Assembly (NCBI GenBank): GCA_040954445.1
Contig: CP144361.1
Location: 62,001-126,000 of the forward strand
Length of the DNA stretch: 64,000 nucleotides
Direction: 5' to 3'
Origin: Burkholderia sp.
Lineage (GTDB): Bacteria; Pseudomonadota; Gammaproteobacteria; Burkholderiales; Burkholderiaceae
A model generated the notes under the pieces. The model was not told the origin of the DNA. It searched no databases and was given only the letters and a program-made list of their open reading frames with translations. A program made the translations under genes and the position numbers. Shown piece after piece: positions 51,983 through 61,598 of this stretch. Each line of letters opens with the position of its first letter. Position 1 is the stretch's first letter.

Positions 51983-52025
51983 CAGTCAATCTCTTCTTTG
52001 GGTGGATTTCCCATTCCTTGGGAGG
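51983..52025 (-). repeat. unclassified dispersed repeat, copy 4
   Basis: Minus strand CCCAAGGAATGGGAAATCC followed by ACCCAAAGAAGAGATTGA, related to copies at 3001, 32188 and 37698. Confidence 0.5.
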
Positions 52026-52486
52026 GGCTTTGTTGCATAAATCTGGCGAGAGCCGGTGACGTTTACGCGCAACGGTCGCGGGGCCAGCCCCTATCAAGTC
52101 AAATTCCAGAGTAACTGCCTAATTTTTGCCAAGAAAATGCGCAAGCATACATAAGACAGGTAAGCCGAAGGCACACTACCGTGTCAGGAATTGGGCAGCC
52201 TATATAATGCAGGCCTGATCAACCGGGGGAACGTGAGGATATGGATAGATGAAGCCGTCCTTACCAGAATACCCGCCGCCATACTCACGTGTGGTCTCCC
52301 GTGTCTATACGGCGATATGCTGATTGAGGCATTACTTGGCGTGAAGACGGCGTTGCTGCATAAATCGGGTGTGAGGACGCAATGGAACGGATTGCGGACC
52401 TCGCTCGTCCGCAATCCGTTCGTATCGCCTGCAATTATCCCCGTCGATGCCATTGCGTGCTCAAGCTCGATTTATGCAAAAGCGGC
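52026..52486 (+). mobile_element. internally deleted IS903-like element: left end plus palindromic right unit
   Basis: 52026-52348 is a left end (tip GGCTTTGTTGCATAAATC, the same as classical IS903) with a broken transposase start (ATG at 52137). 52349-52486 is a 138-bp palindromic unit with a mutated outer tip (GGCCGCTTTTGCATAAATC on the minus strand). Same design as 36390-36934. It splits the MCE operon. Confidence 0.82.
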
Positions 52487-52560
52487 CCCTTTGGGCGAGG
52501 TATTCATGCCGTCCGGTGGGGAGCGAGAGCGGGCAGACCTCTTCCCCGACCGGGGGCTAC

Positions 52561-53508
52561 TCAGTGCGAACCCGCCTGCGGCCAGGCGAAACCGGATTCA
52601 CCCGGGCCCGGCAGGCCGACGCTAGTGCCGAATAGCAGGCTGCGCGGATTGCGGCTGATTTCGCCGGCCACGTCGCGTACGGTCCGCGAGGTGTCGCCGA
52701 GGTTCGAGGTCAGCGAATTGACCTGCAGCAGGGTCTCGTAGCGCACGCTCGCGTTCAGCTCGGACAGCATCCGCTCTATCTGCGTAAGAGCAGTTCCCGC
52801 CTGTTCGGCGGCCTTACCGGCGCGATCGAGATTGACGGCGAGCGGCCCGTGCGGGGCCAGCGTCGCATCGACCGAGGCTAGCGCCTGGTTCATGCGGCGG
52901 GTGGTTTCGGGCAGTTTCACGCTCACTGGCTCGAGCGACTTGGTGAACGTGCTTAGGTCGCCGGCGGCCTGCTGCACGCTGGCCGCGGTGAGCTTCAATT
53001 GCTCGCGCATCTCTGGCGAAAGCATCGCGTTGACGCTGGAGACCGCAACTTCCATCTGTTTGAGCAGCACGTCACCGCGCTGCTGGAGCTGGTCGAATAG
53101 GCTCGGATACAGCGGGATCTGCGCGACTTCCTTGGCCGCGGTGGGAAGAGGAGAAGGATCGCGACCGGTATCATCGAGTTGCACGAAGGCGATCCCGGTC
53201 ACGCCCTGGAAGCCCAGACTGCCATAGGTTGAGCGCGTGATCGGCGCGTCCTTATCGACAAGGATACGGATCGAAATCTCGCCCGGGTGGACGTGGTCGA
53301 AGTGGATGGCGGCGACCTTGCCTACGTCCAGGCCGCGATAGCGCACCGCAGCGTCAGGGAACAGGCCTGTCACGTTGGTGCGCGCCACTAAGTCGTAAGG
53401 AATCTGTGCCGTACGATCGACGTTGAACCAAAACACCACCGCGATGATCGCGAGCAGCAGGCAAATGGAGAACAGCCCCGTCCAGAATGCATATGACTTG
53501 TTTTCCAT
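52561..53508 (-). CDS. MCE (MlaD-type) family lipid-transport protein
   Basis: 315 aa. One N-terminal membrane anchor (WTGLFSICLLLAIIAVVFWF) and an MCE domain: VPYDLVARTNVTGLFPDAAVRYRGLDVGKVAAIHF-like beta-barrel segment and LGFQGVTGIAFVQLDD with the hydrophobic pore loop. A long helical C-terminal part (about 140-290) may form a periplasmic tunnel. It is longer than canonical MlaD, so this is the paralogous MCE system rather than mlaFEDCB. It is downstream of the ATPase gene by 15 bp. Confidence 0.92.
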   Translation of the reverse strand: MENKSYAFWTGLFSICLLLAIIAVVFWFNVDRTAQIPYDLVARTNVTGLFPDAAVRYRGLDVGKVAAIHFDHVHPGEISIRILVDKDAPITRSTYGSLGFQGVTGIAFVQLDDTGRDPSPLPTAAKEVAQIPLYPSLFDQLQQRGDVLLKQMEVAVSSVNAMLSPEMREQLKLTAASVQQAAGDLSTFTKSLEPVSVKLPETTRRMNQALASVDATLAPHGPLAVNLDRAGKAAEQAGTALTQIERMLSELNASVRYETLLQVNSLTSNLGDTSRTVRDVAGEISRNPRSLLFGTSVGLPGPGESGFAWPQAGSH

Positions 53509-53523
53509 GCGCGATTCCTTGCT

Positions 53524-54426
53524 TTACAACTCGACGCTGGACAGTGCCGACTCGAGTGTCGCCTTCGGCAATTTCGCCTGCCGCTCTGGCGGCAGCGCTT
53601 GCAGCGCACGGCACCCGCGCAGGCCGAGAAAGTATTCCTTGATGAAGGGATGATCGACACTGGCGACCTCCTCGACAGGCGCTGCTACCAGCACCTTGCG
53701 ATCAGCGATCACCGCCACTCGCGTAGAGAGCGCCACCATGGTATCGAGATCGTGGGTGATCATCACCACCGTCAGGCCCAGCGTGCGATGCAGGGTGGCG
53801 ATCAAGTTAACGAATTCGTCCGAGGCGTGCGGGTCGAACCCGGCGGTGGGCTCGTCGAGGAACAGCAGCTCGGGCTCCAGGGCGATCGCGCGGGCGATGC
53901 CGACCCGCTTGACCATTCCGCCTGACAGCGCCGCGGGCATTTTCGAGGCGTGCTTGCAGGGCAGCCCGACCATCTCCAGCTTGAGCATCACGATCTCGTG
54001 CAGCAAATCCTCGGGCACACGACCGAGCTCGCGCAGCGGCTGAGCGATATTGTCGAACACGGTCAGCGAGGAAAATAGCGCGCCGTGCTGGAACAGCATA
54101 CCCAGGCGGCTGCGCATCACGCGCGCCGAATCGGCGTCGAGGGTGGCGAGATCTTCACCAAACACACGCACGGTGCCCGAGCTGGGCGTCTCCAGGCCCA
54201 GGATCTGGCGTACCAGGGTGGTCTTGCCCGAGCCAGAGCCGCCTACAATCGAGACGATCTCGCCCTGCCGCACGTCGAAGTCCAGATGCTCGTGGATCAC
54301 GTGGTGCCCGTAGCGCTTGGTCATGCTCCGCACCTCGATCACGTAGCCGGTCGAGTTCGCCTGGTCACCGGAACCGGCCACGCGTATCGCGGCGGCACCC
54401 ATGCCGCCATCCATCTCAAGCTGCAC
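53524..54426 (-). CDS. MCE/Mla-type ABC transporter ATP-binding protein
   Basis: 300 aa. Walker A GGSGSGKTTL, Q-loop MLFQHGALFSSLTVFDN, signature LSGGMVKRV (Mla-type, Val-Lys), Walker B LLFLDEPTAGFDPHAS, H-loop MITHDLDTM. It energises lipid movement between the two membranes together with the permease and MCE protein. Between permease (17 bp upstream) and MCE gene. Confidence 0.93.
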   Translation of the reverse strand: MQLEMDGGMGAAAIRVAGSGDQANSTGYVIEVRSMTKRYGHHVIHEHLDFDVRQGEIVSIVGGSGSGKTTLVRQILGLETPSSGTVRVFGEDLATLDADSARVMRSRLGMLFQHGALFSSLTVFDNIAQPLRELGRVPEDLLHEIVMLKLEMVGLPCKHASKMPAALSGGMVKRVGIARAIALEPELLFLDEPTAGFDPHASDEFVNLIATLHRTLGLTVVMITHDLDTMVALSTRVAVIADRKVLVAAPVEEVASVDHPFIKEYFLGLRGCRALQALPPERQAKLPKATLESALSSVEL

Positions 54427-54443
54427 GTTCTAATTCTCGTCTA

Positions 54444-55610
54444 TCATTCGAGCCCCACGTTCTGGAACAGGATCGCAAGCACTGCGTCGGCCAGGATCAC
54501 CACCGTGATCGAGGTGACCACTGAGGTAGTGGTGCCCTCGCCCAGGCTCTGCGCATTAGCCTTGATGCGGAATCCCAAATGGCAACCGACCAGGGCGATC
54601 AGCATGCCGAACACCACGCCCTTGCCGAGCCCGATCCACAGGTTGGTGATCGGAACCACGTCCGGCAGCGAGCGAATGAAAAAGTTGACGTCGATACCCA
54701 GTGCCAGCTTGGCGGCTAGGGCACCGCCCGAAAGCGCGACGATATTGGTCCACATCACCAGCAGAGGCATCGCCACGCCGAGCGCAAGCACGCGCGGCAG
54801 CACAATTCGCAAACCGTGCGGGATACCCATCACGCGCATCGCGTCGAGCTCCTCAGTGACGCGCATCACACCGATCTGGGCAGTGATCGCTGAACCCGAG
54901 CGCCCGGCTACCAGGATCGCCGCCAGCACCGGCCCCAGCTCTCGGATCACCGACAGCCCGAGGATATTGACGATATAGCGGTTGGCCCCAAATTGCTGCA
55001 GCTGCTGCGCCGACAGGTAGCTCAGCACGATGCCGATCAGGAAGGCCACAAGGGCTGTGATCGGCAGCGCTTTGGTCCCGGCATTGTAGACGTTGGCCGA
55101 AATTTCGGTCCAAGGCATGGTCTTGGGGTACCGGGCGATTGCGCCGAAGTCGAGGATCACGCGCCCGAACATGGCGATGCCGCCGAACAGGTGCTCGCCA
55201 AACTGCATTAGGGCCAGCCCGAGCTGGGTGACCAGATCGTGGCGGACTACTAGATCCGGCTCCTCGCGCGCCTCGTCGAGCCGCTGGATCCGCTCGAAGA
55301 TGATGCGCTGGTTTTCGGTCAGCGTCAGGCCCTCAGGCAGCTGGTGGCCCCAGACGCGCCATAGCGCCTGGCCGCCGACGTGGTCGAGCCGGGCGATCAT
55401 CGACAGGTCCCAGCGACCAACCGGGCCACCGCCGCGCGCAAGCTTCTCGGCGCGCCGCACTACTACGCCACGGTTGCGCGCCAGCGCAAGCGCAGTCCAT
55501 TGCCCGGATAGGCGCACGATCTTGCCGTCGCCGCCGGTATTCACCGACAGGCCCGGATGTGTCTGGAAGTCCAATGGAGCTAAGTTTCGCGAGATTGAGA
55601 CAGCCGCCAT
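54444..55610 (-). CDS. MCE/Mla-type ABC transporter permease with N-terminal STAS-like domain
   Basis: 388 aa. Residues about 20-125 look like a STAS-type regulatory region (LSGQWTALAL motif). The MlaE permease domain follows: ALPITALVAFLIGIVLSYLSAQQLQQFGA, then LGLSVIRELGPVLAAILVAGRSGSAITAQIGVMRVTEELDAMRVMG, the family's most conserved stretch, and further helices to the end. The start ATG (55608-55610) falls within the 9-bp target duplication of the IS at 55613, two bases from its end. The native 5' leader therefore now lies beyond the IS at 56736. Confidence 0.92.
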   Translation of the reverse strand: MAAVSISRNLAPLDFQTHPGLSVNTGGDGKIVRLSGQWTALALARNRGVVVRRAEKLARGGGPVGRWDLSMIARLDHVGGQALWRVWGHQLPEGLTLTENQRIIFERIQRLDEAREEPDLVVRHDLVTQLGLALMQFGEHLFGGIAMFGRVILDFGAIARYPKTMPWTEISANVYNAGTKALPITALVAFLIGIVLSYLSAQQLQQFGANRYIVNILGLSVIRELGPVLAAILVAGRSGSAITAQIGVMRVTEELDAMRVMGIPHGLRIVLPRVLALGVAMPLLVMWTNIVALSGGALAAKLALGIDVNFFIRSLPDVVPITNLWIGLGKGVVFGMLIALVGCHLGFRIKANAQSLGEGTTTSVVTSITVVILADAVLAILFQNVGLE

Positions 55611-55612
55611 TA

Positions 55613-56735
55613 GGCGTTGTTGCATAAATCGAACGTGAGGACGCCATGGCATCGGACGGGCATCATTCAGGCGATACGAACGGATTGCGGACGAGCGAGG
55701 TCCGCCATGCGGTTGATGAAGCCGACGCGAACGGCGACCTCGGTCGCCTGCGTGGCGATGTGACGCGCCCAGAGACAGTGGCCGGTGAGGGTCTTGAACC
55801 GATACATCGCATTCTCGGCAAGCGATCGCCGGTGGTAGCCACTGTGTTGCTTCCATTCTCGACGACCGTTACGGGCAATTGCATCAACCGCGCCATTACG
55901 CCACGCCGCACCGGGCATATCCGCTGGCCAATGAGCGGCACCCTCGCGTGGCGGAATCGAAGGAATAGCACTGCGTGCAGCAATGGCCGCATGGCATGGC
56001 TTGGTGTCGTAGGCACCGTCACCGCCGATGACATCGATTTGTTCTTCGCGTGGAATCTGGTCGAGCAACTTGGCCAGAGCGTCACCGTCAGCCACATTCT
56101 GATTCGTCATTAGCGCGGCATGCACTTGACCTGTATTCGCGTTGAGCGCGAGATGGACTTTACGCCACGTGCGCCGCTTCGAGTAGCCGTGCTGGCGCAC
56201 CTTCCATTCACCTTCTCCATAGATCTTCAGACCGGTGCTGTCGACAACCAGATGGATCGGTTCATTGTCACGAAGGATCGGCAGTTCGACATCAAGCGTT
56301 TTTGCCCGGCGACAGAGCGTGGTGTAATTCGACACCGGAAAGCTCGGGAAGGCCAAATCGCGCAGACTTTGGGTGAAACCTTGCAGGGCGCGCAAGGTCA
56401 GTCGATAGACGGTCTTCACGCCAAGTAATGCCTGAATCAGCGTATCGCCGTATAGACACGGGCGACCACGTGTGGGTATGGCATCGGGTATTCTGGCAAG
56501 GACGGCTTCATCTATCCATATTGTTACGTTCCCCCGGTTGATCAGGCCTTCATTATAGGCCGCCCAATTCCTGACACGGTAGCGTGCCTTCGGCTCACCT
56601 GTCTTGTGTATATCCTTGCGCATTTTCTTGGAAAAAATTAGGCAGTTACTCTGGAATCTGACTTGATAGGGATCTGGCCCCGAGACTGTTGCGCGTAAAC
56701 ATCAATGGATCTCGCTCGATTTATGCAACAACGCC
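55613..56735 (-). mobile_element. IS903-like element, complete, with perfect 9-bp target duplication
   Basis: 1123 bp. The flanks 55604-55612 and 56736-56744 are both CCGCCATTA. Inserted two bases upstream of the permease start codon, with its transposase pointing toward that gene. Confidence 0.97.
55667..56623 (-). CDS. IS5-family IS903-group DDE transposase (318 aa)
   Basis: Intact frame MRKDIHKTGEPK to QSVRIA with all catalytic motifs (VVDSTGLKIYGEGEWK, GGDGAYDTK, RRSLAENAMYRFK). It has minor substitutions (FPVSNYTT, ATQATEV, VGFINRM). It sits in an element with perfect target duplication, so a recent jump. Transcription from the element could read into the MCE operon. Confidence 0.94.
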   Translation of the reverse strand: MRKDIHKTGEPKARYRVRNWAAYNEGLINRGNVTIWIDEAVLARIPDAIPTRGRPCLYGDTLIQALLGVKTVYRLTLRALQGFTQSLRDLAFPSFPVSNYTTLCRRAKTLDVELPILRDNEPIHLVVDSTGLKIYGEGEWKVRQHGYSKRRTWRKVHLALNANTGQVHAALMTNQNVADGDALAKLLDQIPREEQIDVIGGDGAYDTKPCHAAIAARSAIPSIPPREGAAHWPADMPGAAWRNGAVDAIARNGRREWKQHSGYHRRSLAENAMYRFKTLTGHCLWARHIATQATEVAVRVGFINRMADLARPQSVRIA

Positions 56736-56931
56736 CCGCCATTATATCGAACCCCGTCTGCCTGCGCTCCAAAGCTCTTCTCGGCACAAACCCGCAAGGC
56801 GGAGTACCGCCTCGCGGCACGCAATGCCGGGCGAGTGATTTACCATTTCGCTGTCTCGTGCGCTTTCGATACTTGCAGACGGTTTCGGTCGACGGCACCA
56901 CCGCCGGTCATCGTGATTTCTCGCCCGCCGT
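56736..56931 (-). other. displaced leader of the MCE operon
   Basis: About 196 bp between two IS insertions. On the minus strand it once ran directly into the permease start codon; TATAAT lies at the former junction. No gene recognised. Confidence 0.5.
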
Positions 56932-58059
56932 GGCGTTGTTGCATAAATCGAGTGTGAGGACGCACGCAATAGCATCGACGGGCAATTTCAGACGATACGA
57001 ACGGATTGCGGACGAGCGAGGTCCGCCATACGGTTGATGACGCCGACGCGAATGGAGACCTCGGTCGCCTGCGCCTCGATGTGACGCGCCCAGAGACAGT
57101 TGCCGGTGAGGGTCTTGAACCGATACATCGCATTCTCGGCAAGCGACCGCCGGTGGTAGGCCACTGTCTTGCTTCCATTCTCGACGACCGTCACGGGCAA
57201 TTGCATCAACCGCGCCATTACGCCACGCCGCACCGGGCATACCCGCTGGCCAATGAACGGCACCCTCGCGTGGCGAAATCGAAGGAATAGCACTGCGTGC
57301 AGCAATGGCCGCATGGCATGGCTTGGTGTCGTAGGCACCATCACCGCCGATGACATCGATTTGTTCTTCGCGTGGAATCTGGTCGAGCAACTTGGCCAGA
57401 GCATCACCGTCAGCCACATTCTGATTCGTCATTAGCGCGGCATGCACTTGACCCGTATTCGCGTTGAGCGCGAGATGGACTTTACGCCACGTGCGCCGCT
57501 TCGAGTAGCCGTGCTGGCGCACCTTCCATTCACCTTCTCCATAGACCTTCAGACCGGTGCTGTCGACAACCAGATGAATCGGTTCATTGTCACGAAGGAT
57601 CGGCAGTTCGACATCAAGCGTTTTTGCCCGGCGACAGAGCGTGGTGTAATTCGGCACCGGCAAGCTCGGGAAGGCCAGATCGCGCAGACTTTGGCTGAAA
57701 CCTTGCAGGGCGCGCAACGTCAGTCGATAGACGATCTTCACGCCAAGTAATGCCTGAATCAGCGTATCGCCGTATAGACACGGGCGACCACGTGTGGGTA
57801 TGGCATCGGGTATTCTGGCAAGGACGGCTTCATCTATCCACATTGTTACGTTCCCCCGGTTGATCAGGTTTTCTCATTATAGGCCTCCCAATTCCTGACA
57901 CGGTAGCGTGCCTTCGGCTCACCTTTCTTGTGTATGTCCTTGCGAATTTTTTTGGCAAAAATTAGGCAGTTACTCTGGAATCTGACTTGATAGGAGACTG
58001 GCCCCGCGACCGTTGCGCGTAAACGTCAATGGATCTCGCTCGATTTATGCAACAACGCC
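56932..58059 (-). mobile_element. IS903-like element with perfect 9-bp target duplication, defective
   Basis: 1128 bp. The flanks 56923-56931 and 58060-58068 are both GCCCGCCGT. Both tips are present. Confidence 0.96.
56988..57947 (-). pseudogene. IS903-group transposase, start lost and frameshifted
   Basis: The start codon is ATT (57945-57947). Four extra bases near 57870 break the N-terminal frame, and an extra G near 57159 shifts the frame before RRSLAENAMYRFK. The element cannot move itself, though its ends are usable in trans. Confidence 0.87.
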
Positions 58060-58075
58060 GCCCGCCGTAACAAAC

Positions 58076-58192
58076 TATTGATCCGCAGTTCGCGCTTTTG
58101 AAATTGGAACATCGTCCCTCATATCTCGTTTTTCCATGCCCCTCACATGAGGGACAATTTTCAATTTCAAAAGCGCGAATTGCGGATCAATA
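58076..58192. mobile_element. IS630-type palindromic mini-element (117 bp) at the recC 3' end
   Basis: Outer edges TATTGATCCGC and GCGGATCAATA, arms of about 35 bp, central CCTCATATCTCG and CCTCACATGAGG. TA at both edges. The last codons and stop of recC lie inside it. Confidence 0.85.
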
Positions 58193-61100
58193 GGTGCTGG
58201 GCGAGCGGCGCGAAAACCAAGCGCGCGAGCGCCGGGAACGGCTCGTCGAGCGAGAGGTTCCTGCCGCGCCAAACGATCGCGAGCGCCGCGTCGTCAGCCT
58301 CGCTGGCCACGCGCTTGTTGATCCACACGCCGGTCGCCTTGGCTTCGCCTTCCGCAACCAGCGCCCAGGCGCTCTTTGGGAAGAAGCGTAGTGGCATGCG
58401 ACGACCTGCGCGGAACAGTGCGGCCAGCGGCGCAAGATGCGCGAGCGGGTCGGCTACCGGCGCGAATTCGAAACCTTCTTCGTTGCCGAACCACCGCGTG
58501 CGACGCGGGCCACCCGGATCGATTGCACAATAGACAAGATGCGACAGCCAGGCCGACAGATAATTGCGCGCGCCAGAGCGCGCATAGCGGTAAATCACTT
58601 GCCCAGCGGGCGTGAGCCGGTGCAGCGTGCCGTGCAGCGAGAGCGGCGCGCACAACGCGTCGACCGCTAACGCCGTATCATCGGCACCGAACCAGGGTAT
58701 CTCGCCCTGTGGCCAGGCCGGTGTGATCTCCAGTGCGAAGGTGCGCCGCTCGGTACCCGCCTCCAGAGCGAGCCGCACCTTACTAGCCAGCCTGTCGAGC
58801 GCGCCCAGCGCCTGCTCGCGCCACACCGCGCCGGTCGCGCCGCCCGGCATCTCGGGGCTCGACTCAGCGATGCGGCGCGCGAGTTCGCCCACGCTCTCGC
58901 CAGTGCCTTGTTCCACGTTCTCGACGAACATCGGCAGCACGCGCGCAGCCAGCGAGTCGCTGCCCGCGTAGTCAAGCACGAAGGGTTCGGTGTCGCTTAG
59001 TTCGGCCTGCGTTTCGAATAGCGCGACGCCGAGGCGGTCGCGCAGCAGCGCACGCGCAGGATGGTGCCAAAAGCGTTCGAAGTCGCCGAAGGCCACCGGC
59101 ACCTCTGGCTCCGGCGGCAACGGCGCGGCGAAAAACGGCGGCACGTCCTCGGTCGTGCCGCATGCAAGCTGGCCGGCCAGCGTGGCACGTTCGGCGTCGT
59201 AGGAATAGAGCCGCCCGCCGGGCTCGAAATAATCGAGCGCAAACGGCTGCAGCGGATGCTCGATGATGAAGGATTGCCGCACCGCTTCAATCGAGGCTGG
59301 TGCTGCGCCCGACCCAGCCGTGACTTCGGCGACGTAGTCAAGGAGTTCATCGACCAGGGCGGCCGGCGGTAAGGGCGCGTTGTCGCGGATGCTGCGGCCC
59401 GTGTAGGTGATCATCAGCCGGTCGCGCGCGGCCAGCAGCAGGTCGAGGAAAAGGTTACGCTCGTCGTCGCGGCGCTGGCGGTCGCCGAACTTAGTGAACA
59501 CCGCCATCAGGTCGAATTCGTCGGCGCGCGACAGACTCGGCAGCACGCCGTCGTCCATTCCGACCAGGCAGACCATGCGATACGGCAAACCGCGCAGGCT
59601 GGTCAGTGAGGAGAAAGTCACACCGCCCCAGGGTACGCCGCCGCACGCCGGATCGTCGAGCCCGGCAGCGAAGCCGGCGCGCATCACGGTGGCCGGCACC
59701 GAAAAGTCTCGTGCACCCTCGCGGATCGTCTCAACCAGCGTGTCGAGCGCGTCGCGCACGCCCGACAATGCATCCGCGTGGGTCCTGCCAGAATCGAAGA
59801 AGCGCGCCAGCGCCTCGGCGAAGATCTCGTTCCAGACTTCGGGCGTTTGCTCGCCGGCGATGCGGTCGACGAACCAGTCGAGATCGTCGGTAAAACGCGC
59901 GAGCCGCCCCAGCAGCTCGGCCTCGCCACCCTCGGGGCCACCCACCGGAAGATAGGCTCCGACCGGTGCCGCGCCGTCTGGCATCGCATAACCAAGAAAC
60001 AGCCGCGCCAGCGCATCGGAGAAGGTATGGCGGCGCGCCGGCACGGTGGCACCGTCAACCGGACCGCTTACGGAAGCGACCGCCGCAACCGTCAGCCCGC
60101 GTCGCGCGCCGGCCGCGGCGAGCCAGGTCTGCACGGTCTCGAGCGCGGCCACGTCGATGCCGTAGCGGGCTGCCACCGCGTCCACGCGCAGCCACTCCAC
60201 CAGCTCGGGCGCGCCTACCTCACGATCGGGCAGGGACAACCAGTCGAGCAACACGCGCGCCACCGGGTTGGCCTGCAAAGGCGGCAGCCCGGTGATCCTG
60301 TACGGCACACGCGCGGCCTCTTGCGAAGCAGCAGTGCCAAACACCGCATCGATCAGCGGGCCAGCCGCGGACAAGTCGGCCACCGCCACCAGCACATCCG
60401 AGGGCGCGAGCGTCGGATCCTCGGCGAAAGCGGCCAGTAGCCGATCGTGCAGCACCTCGAGCTGGCGCATCAGGCCGTGGCAGACGTGCACCTCGATGCC
60501 GCGTTCGGACGGTGGCGGCCCAAGCTCAGCCTCGGGCTGTAGGTCGAGGATCGCGTTCTGGATTCTCGCCAGCCAGGTGTCACCAACGCAGCCCTCATAT
60601 TGGGCGGCATTGGTGGTGGTGGCGGTTTCGGTCAGCTTGTGCAGTATGTGAAGTTGCGCCTGGGTCTGGCGCCCCCACTCAGCCAGCAATGGATGGCCAA
60701 CCTGCTGGCAGTCAAGCTGGCCGCGCGCGTCGAGCGACTCGACGCGCCCGGCGCTGACGATGCCGAACCAGCATTCGCGGCAGGGATTGAGCGCGTAGAT
60801 CCGCACGTCGATCCACCGCGACAGCTCGCGCAGCAGCGCTACGTGTAGCGGCGGCATGGTCATCAGTGCGAACACACTGACCGCATCTGGCCAGGCGGCC
60901 AGCGCGTTCGCATCAGGCACGAGCGCGGGCGCATTGCGCAGGAAGCGATGCGTGGGCGGCTCGCCGTCCACAGCCAACTCGGCCACCAGCGCGCGCCACA
61001 AAGCGGCCTGCCACTGTTCGTCATCGCGCGCAGCCTCGGCACCCTGTGAAGGGGTGCCTTCCAAAGCGAAGATCGAATTCCCGTCGCGCCAGGCCAACAA

Positions 61101-61598
61101 CCATTCGGGCCGATAAGTCAGGTAATGGTCAAACACCGAGGCGAGCCGATAGGCCAGCTCGTAACGCATCGGCGCATCTGCCGCCGCCAGGTAGGCCGCG
61201 AGCCGCGGAGAGACAAGCCAAGAAGTCACGCCGCGCGCCGGCTCGTATCCGTCAAAACCGCCATGGCCGACACCCTCGCCCACTGAATCCGCCGCATCCG
61301 ACAAGAGCCGGTAACAGCGCCACACCAGCCGGTCCGGCGCCAATCGCGAACGTGGTGGCACACGCAACACTTGGCTGATCTGCGTCCACAGCCATTCTGC
61401 CAGGTAGCTGAACTCGAGGTTCGCGCAAATGCCGTGCCGCCCAGCGATATCGAGTTGGAGCCGCTGTCGCAGAGCCGCACTCGGCACGATCACCTGATGG
61501 CGCGCCCATGGGCCCGCCGTACCCGGATGCAAAGCGAGATGCTCGATCAGCACATCGGCGAGGGTTTCGTAGCGGTTCGAGAAGAAGAGATGGAGCAT
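58167..61598 (-). CDS. recC: exodeoxyribonuclease V gamma subunit
   Basis: 1143 aa, close to normal length. RecC scans for Chi and splits duplex DNA in the RecBCD helicase-nuclease. The start MLHLFFSNRYETLADVLIEHL is standard. Family segments are VPSAALRQRLQLDIA, the SVFALMTMPPLHVALLREL region, VTFSSLTSLRGLPYRMVCLVGMDDGVLP and RRDDERNLFLDLLLAARDRL. The last eight residues (LIRNSRF and neighbour) and the stop come from the mini-element at 58076-58192. The usual downstream recB and recD are not there; an IS and the MCE operon follow instead. Either the enzyme is lost or recB/recD lie elsewhere. Confidence 0.93.
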   Translation of the reverse strand: MLHLFFSNRYETLADVLIEHLALHPGTAGPWARHQVIVPSAALRQRLQLDIAGRHGICANLEFSYLAEWLWTQISQVLRVPPRSRLAPDRLVWRCYRLLSDAADSVGEGVGHGGFDGYEPARGVTSWLVSPRLAAYLAAADAPMRYELAYRLASVFDHYLTYRPEWLLAWRDGNSIFALEGTPSQGAEAARDDEQWQAALWRALVAELAVDGEPPTHRFLRNAPALVPDANALAAWPDAVSVFALMTMPPLHVALLRELSRWIDVRIYALNPCRECWFGIVSAGRVESLDARGQLDCQQVGHPLLAEWGRQTQAQLHILHKLTETATTTNAAQYEGCVGDTWLARIQNAILDLQPEAELGPPPSERGIEVHVCHGLMRQLEVLHDRLLAAFAEDPTLAPSDVLVAVADLSAAGPLIDAVFGTAASQEAARVPYRITGLPPLQANPVARVLLDWLSLPDREVGAPELVEWLRVDAVAARYGIDVAALETVQTWLAAAGARRGLTVAAVASVSGPVDGATVPARRHTFSDALARLFLGYAMPDGAAPVGAYLPVGGPEGGEAELLGRLARFTDDLDWFVDRIAGEQTPEVWNEIFAEALARFFDSGRTHADALSGVRDALDTLVETIREGARDFSVPATVMRAGFAAGLDDPACGGVPWGGVTFSSLTSLRGLPYRMVCLVGMDDGVLPSLSRADEFDLMAVFTKFGDRQRRDDERNLFLDLLLAARDRLMITYTGRSIRDNAPLPPAALVDELLDYVAEVTAGSGAAPASIEAVRQSFIIEHPLQPFALDYFEPGGRLYSYDAERATLAGQLACGTTEDVPPFFAAPLPPEPEVPVAFGDFERFWHHPARALLRDRLGVALFETQAELSDTEPFVLDYAGSDSLAARVLPMFVENVEQGTGESVGELARRIAESSPEMPGGATGAVWREQALGALDRLASKVRLALEAGTERRTFALEITPAWPQGEIPWFGADDTALAVDALCAPLSLHGTLHRLTPAGQVIYRYARSGARNYLSAWLSHLVYCAIDPGGPRRTRWFGNEEGFEFAPVADPLAHLAPLAALFRAGRRMPLRFFPKSAWALVAEGEAKATGVWINKRVASEADDAALAIVWRGRNLSLDEPFPALARLVFAPLAQHLLIRNSRF

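Noticed and set aside
59778..60440. 220-aa and other long frames opposite recC
   Set aside because: Antisense of a high-GC gene; composition is Arg/Pro/Ala-rich with no domain.
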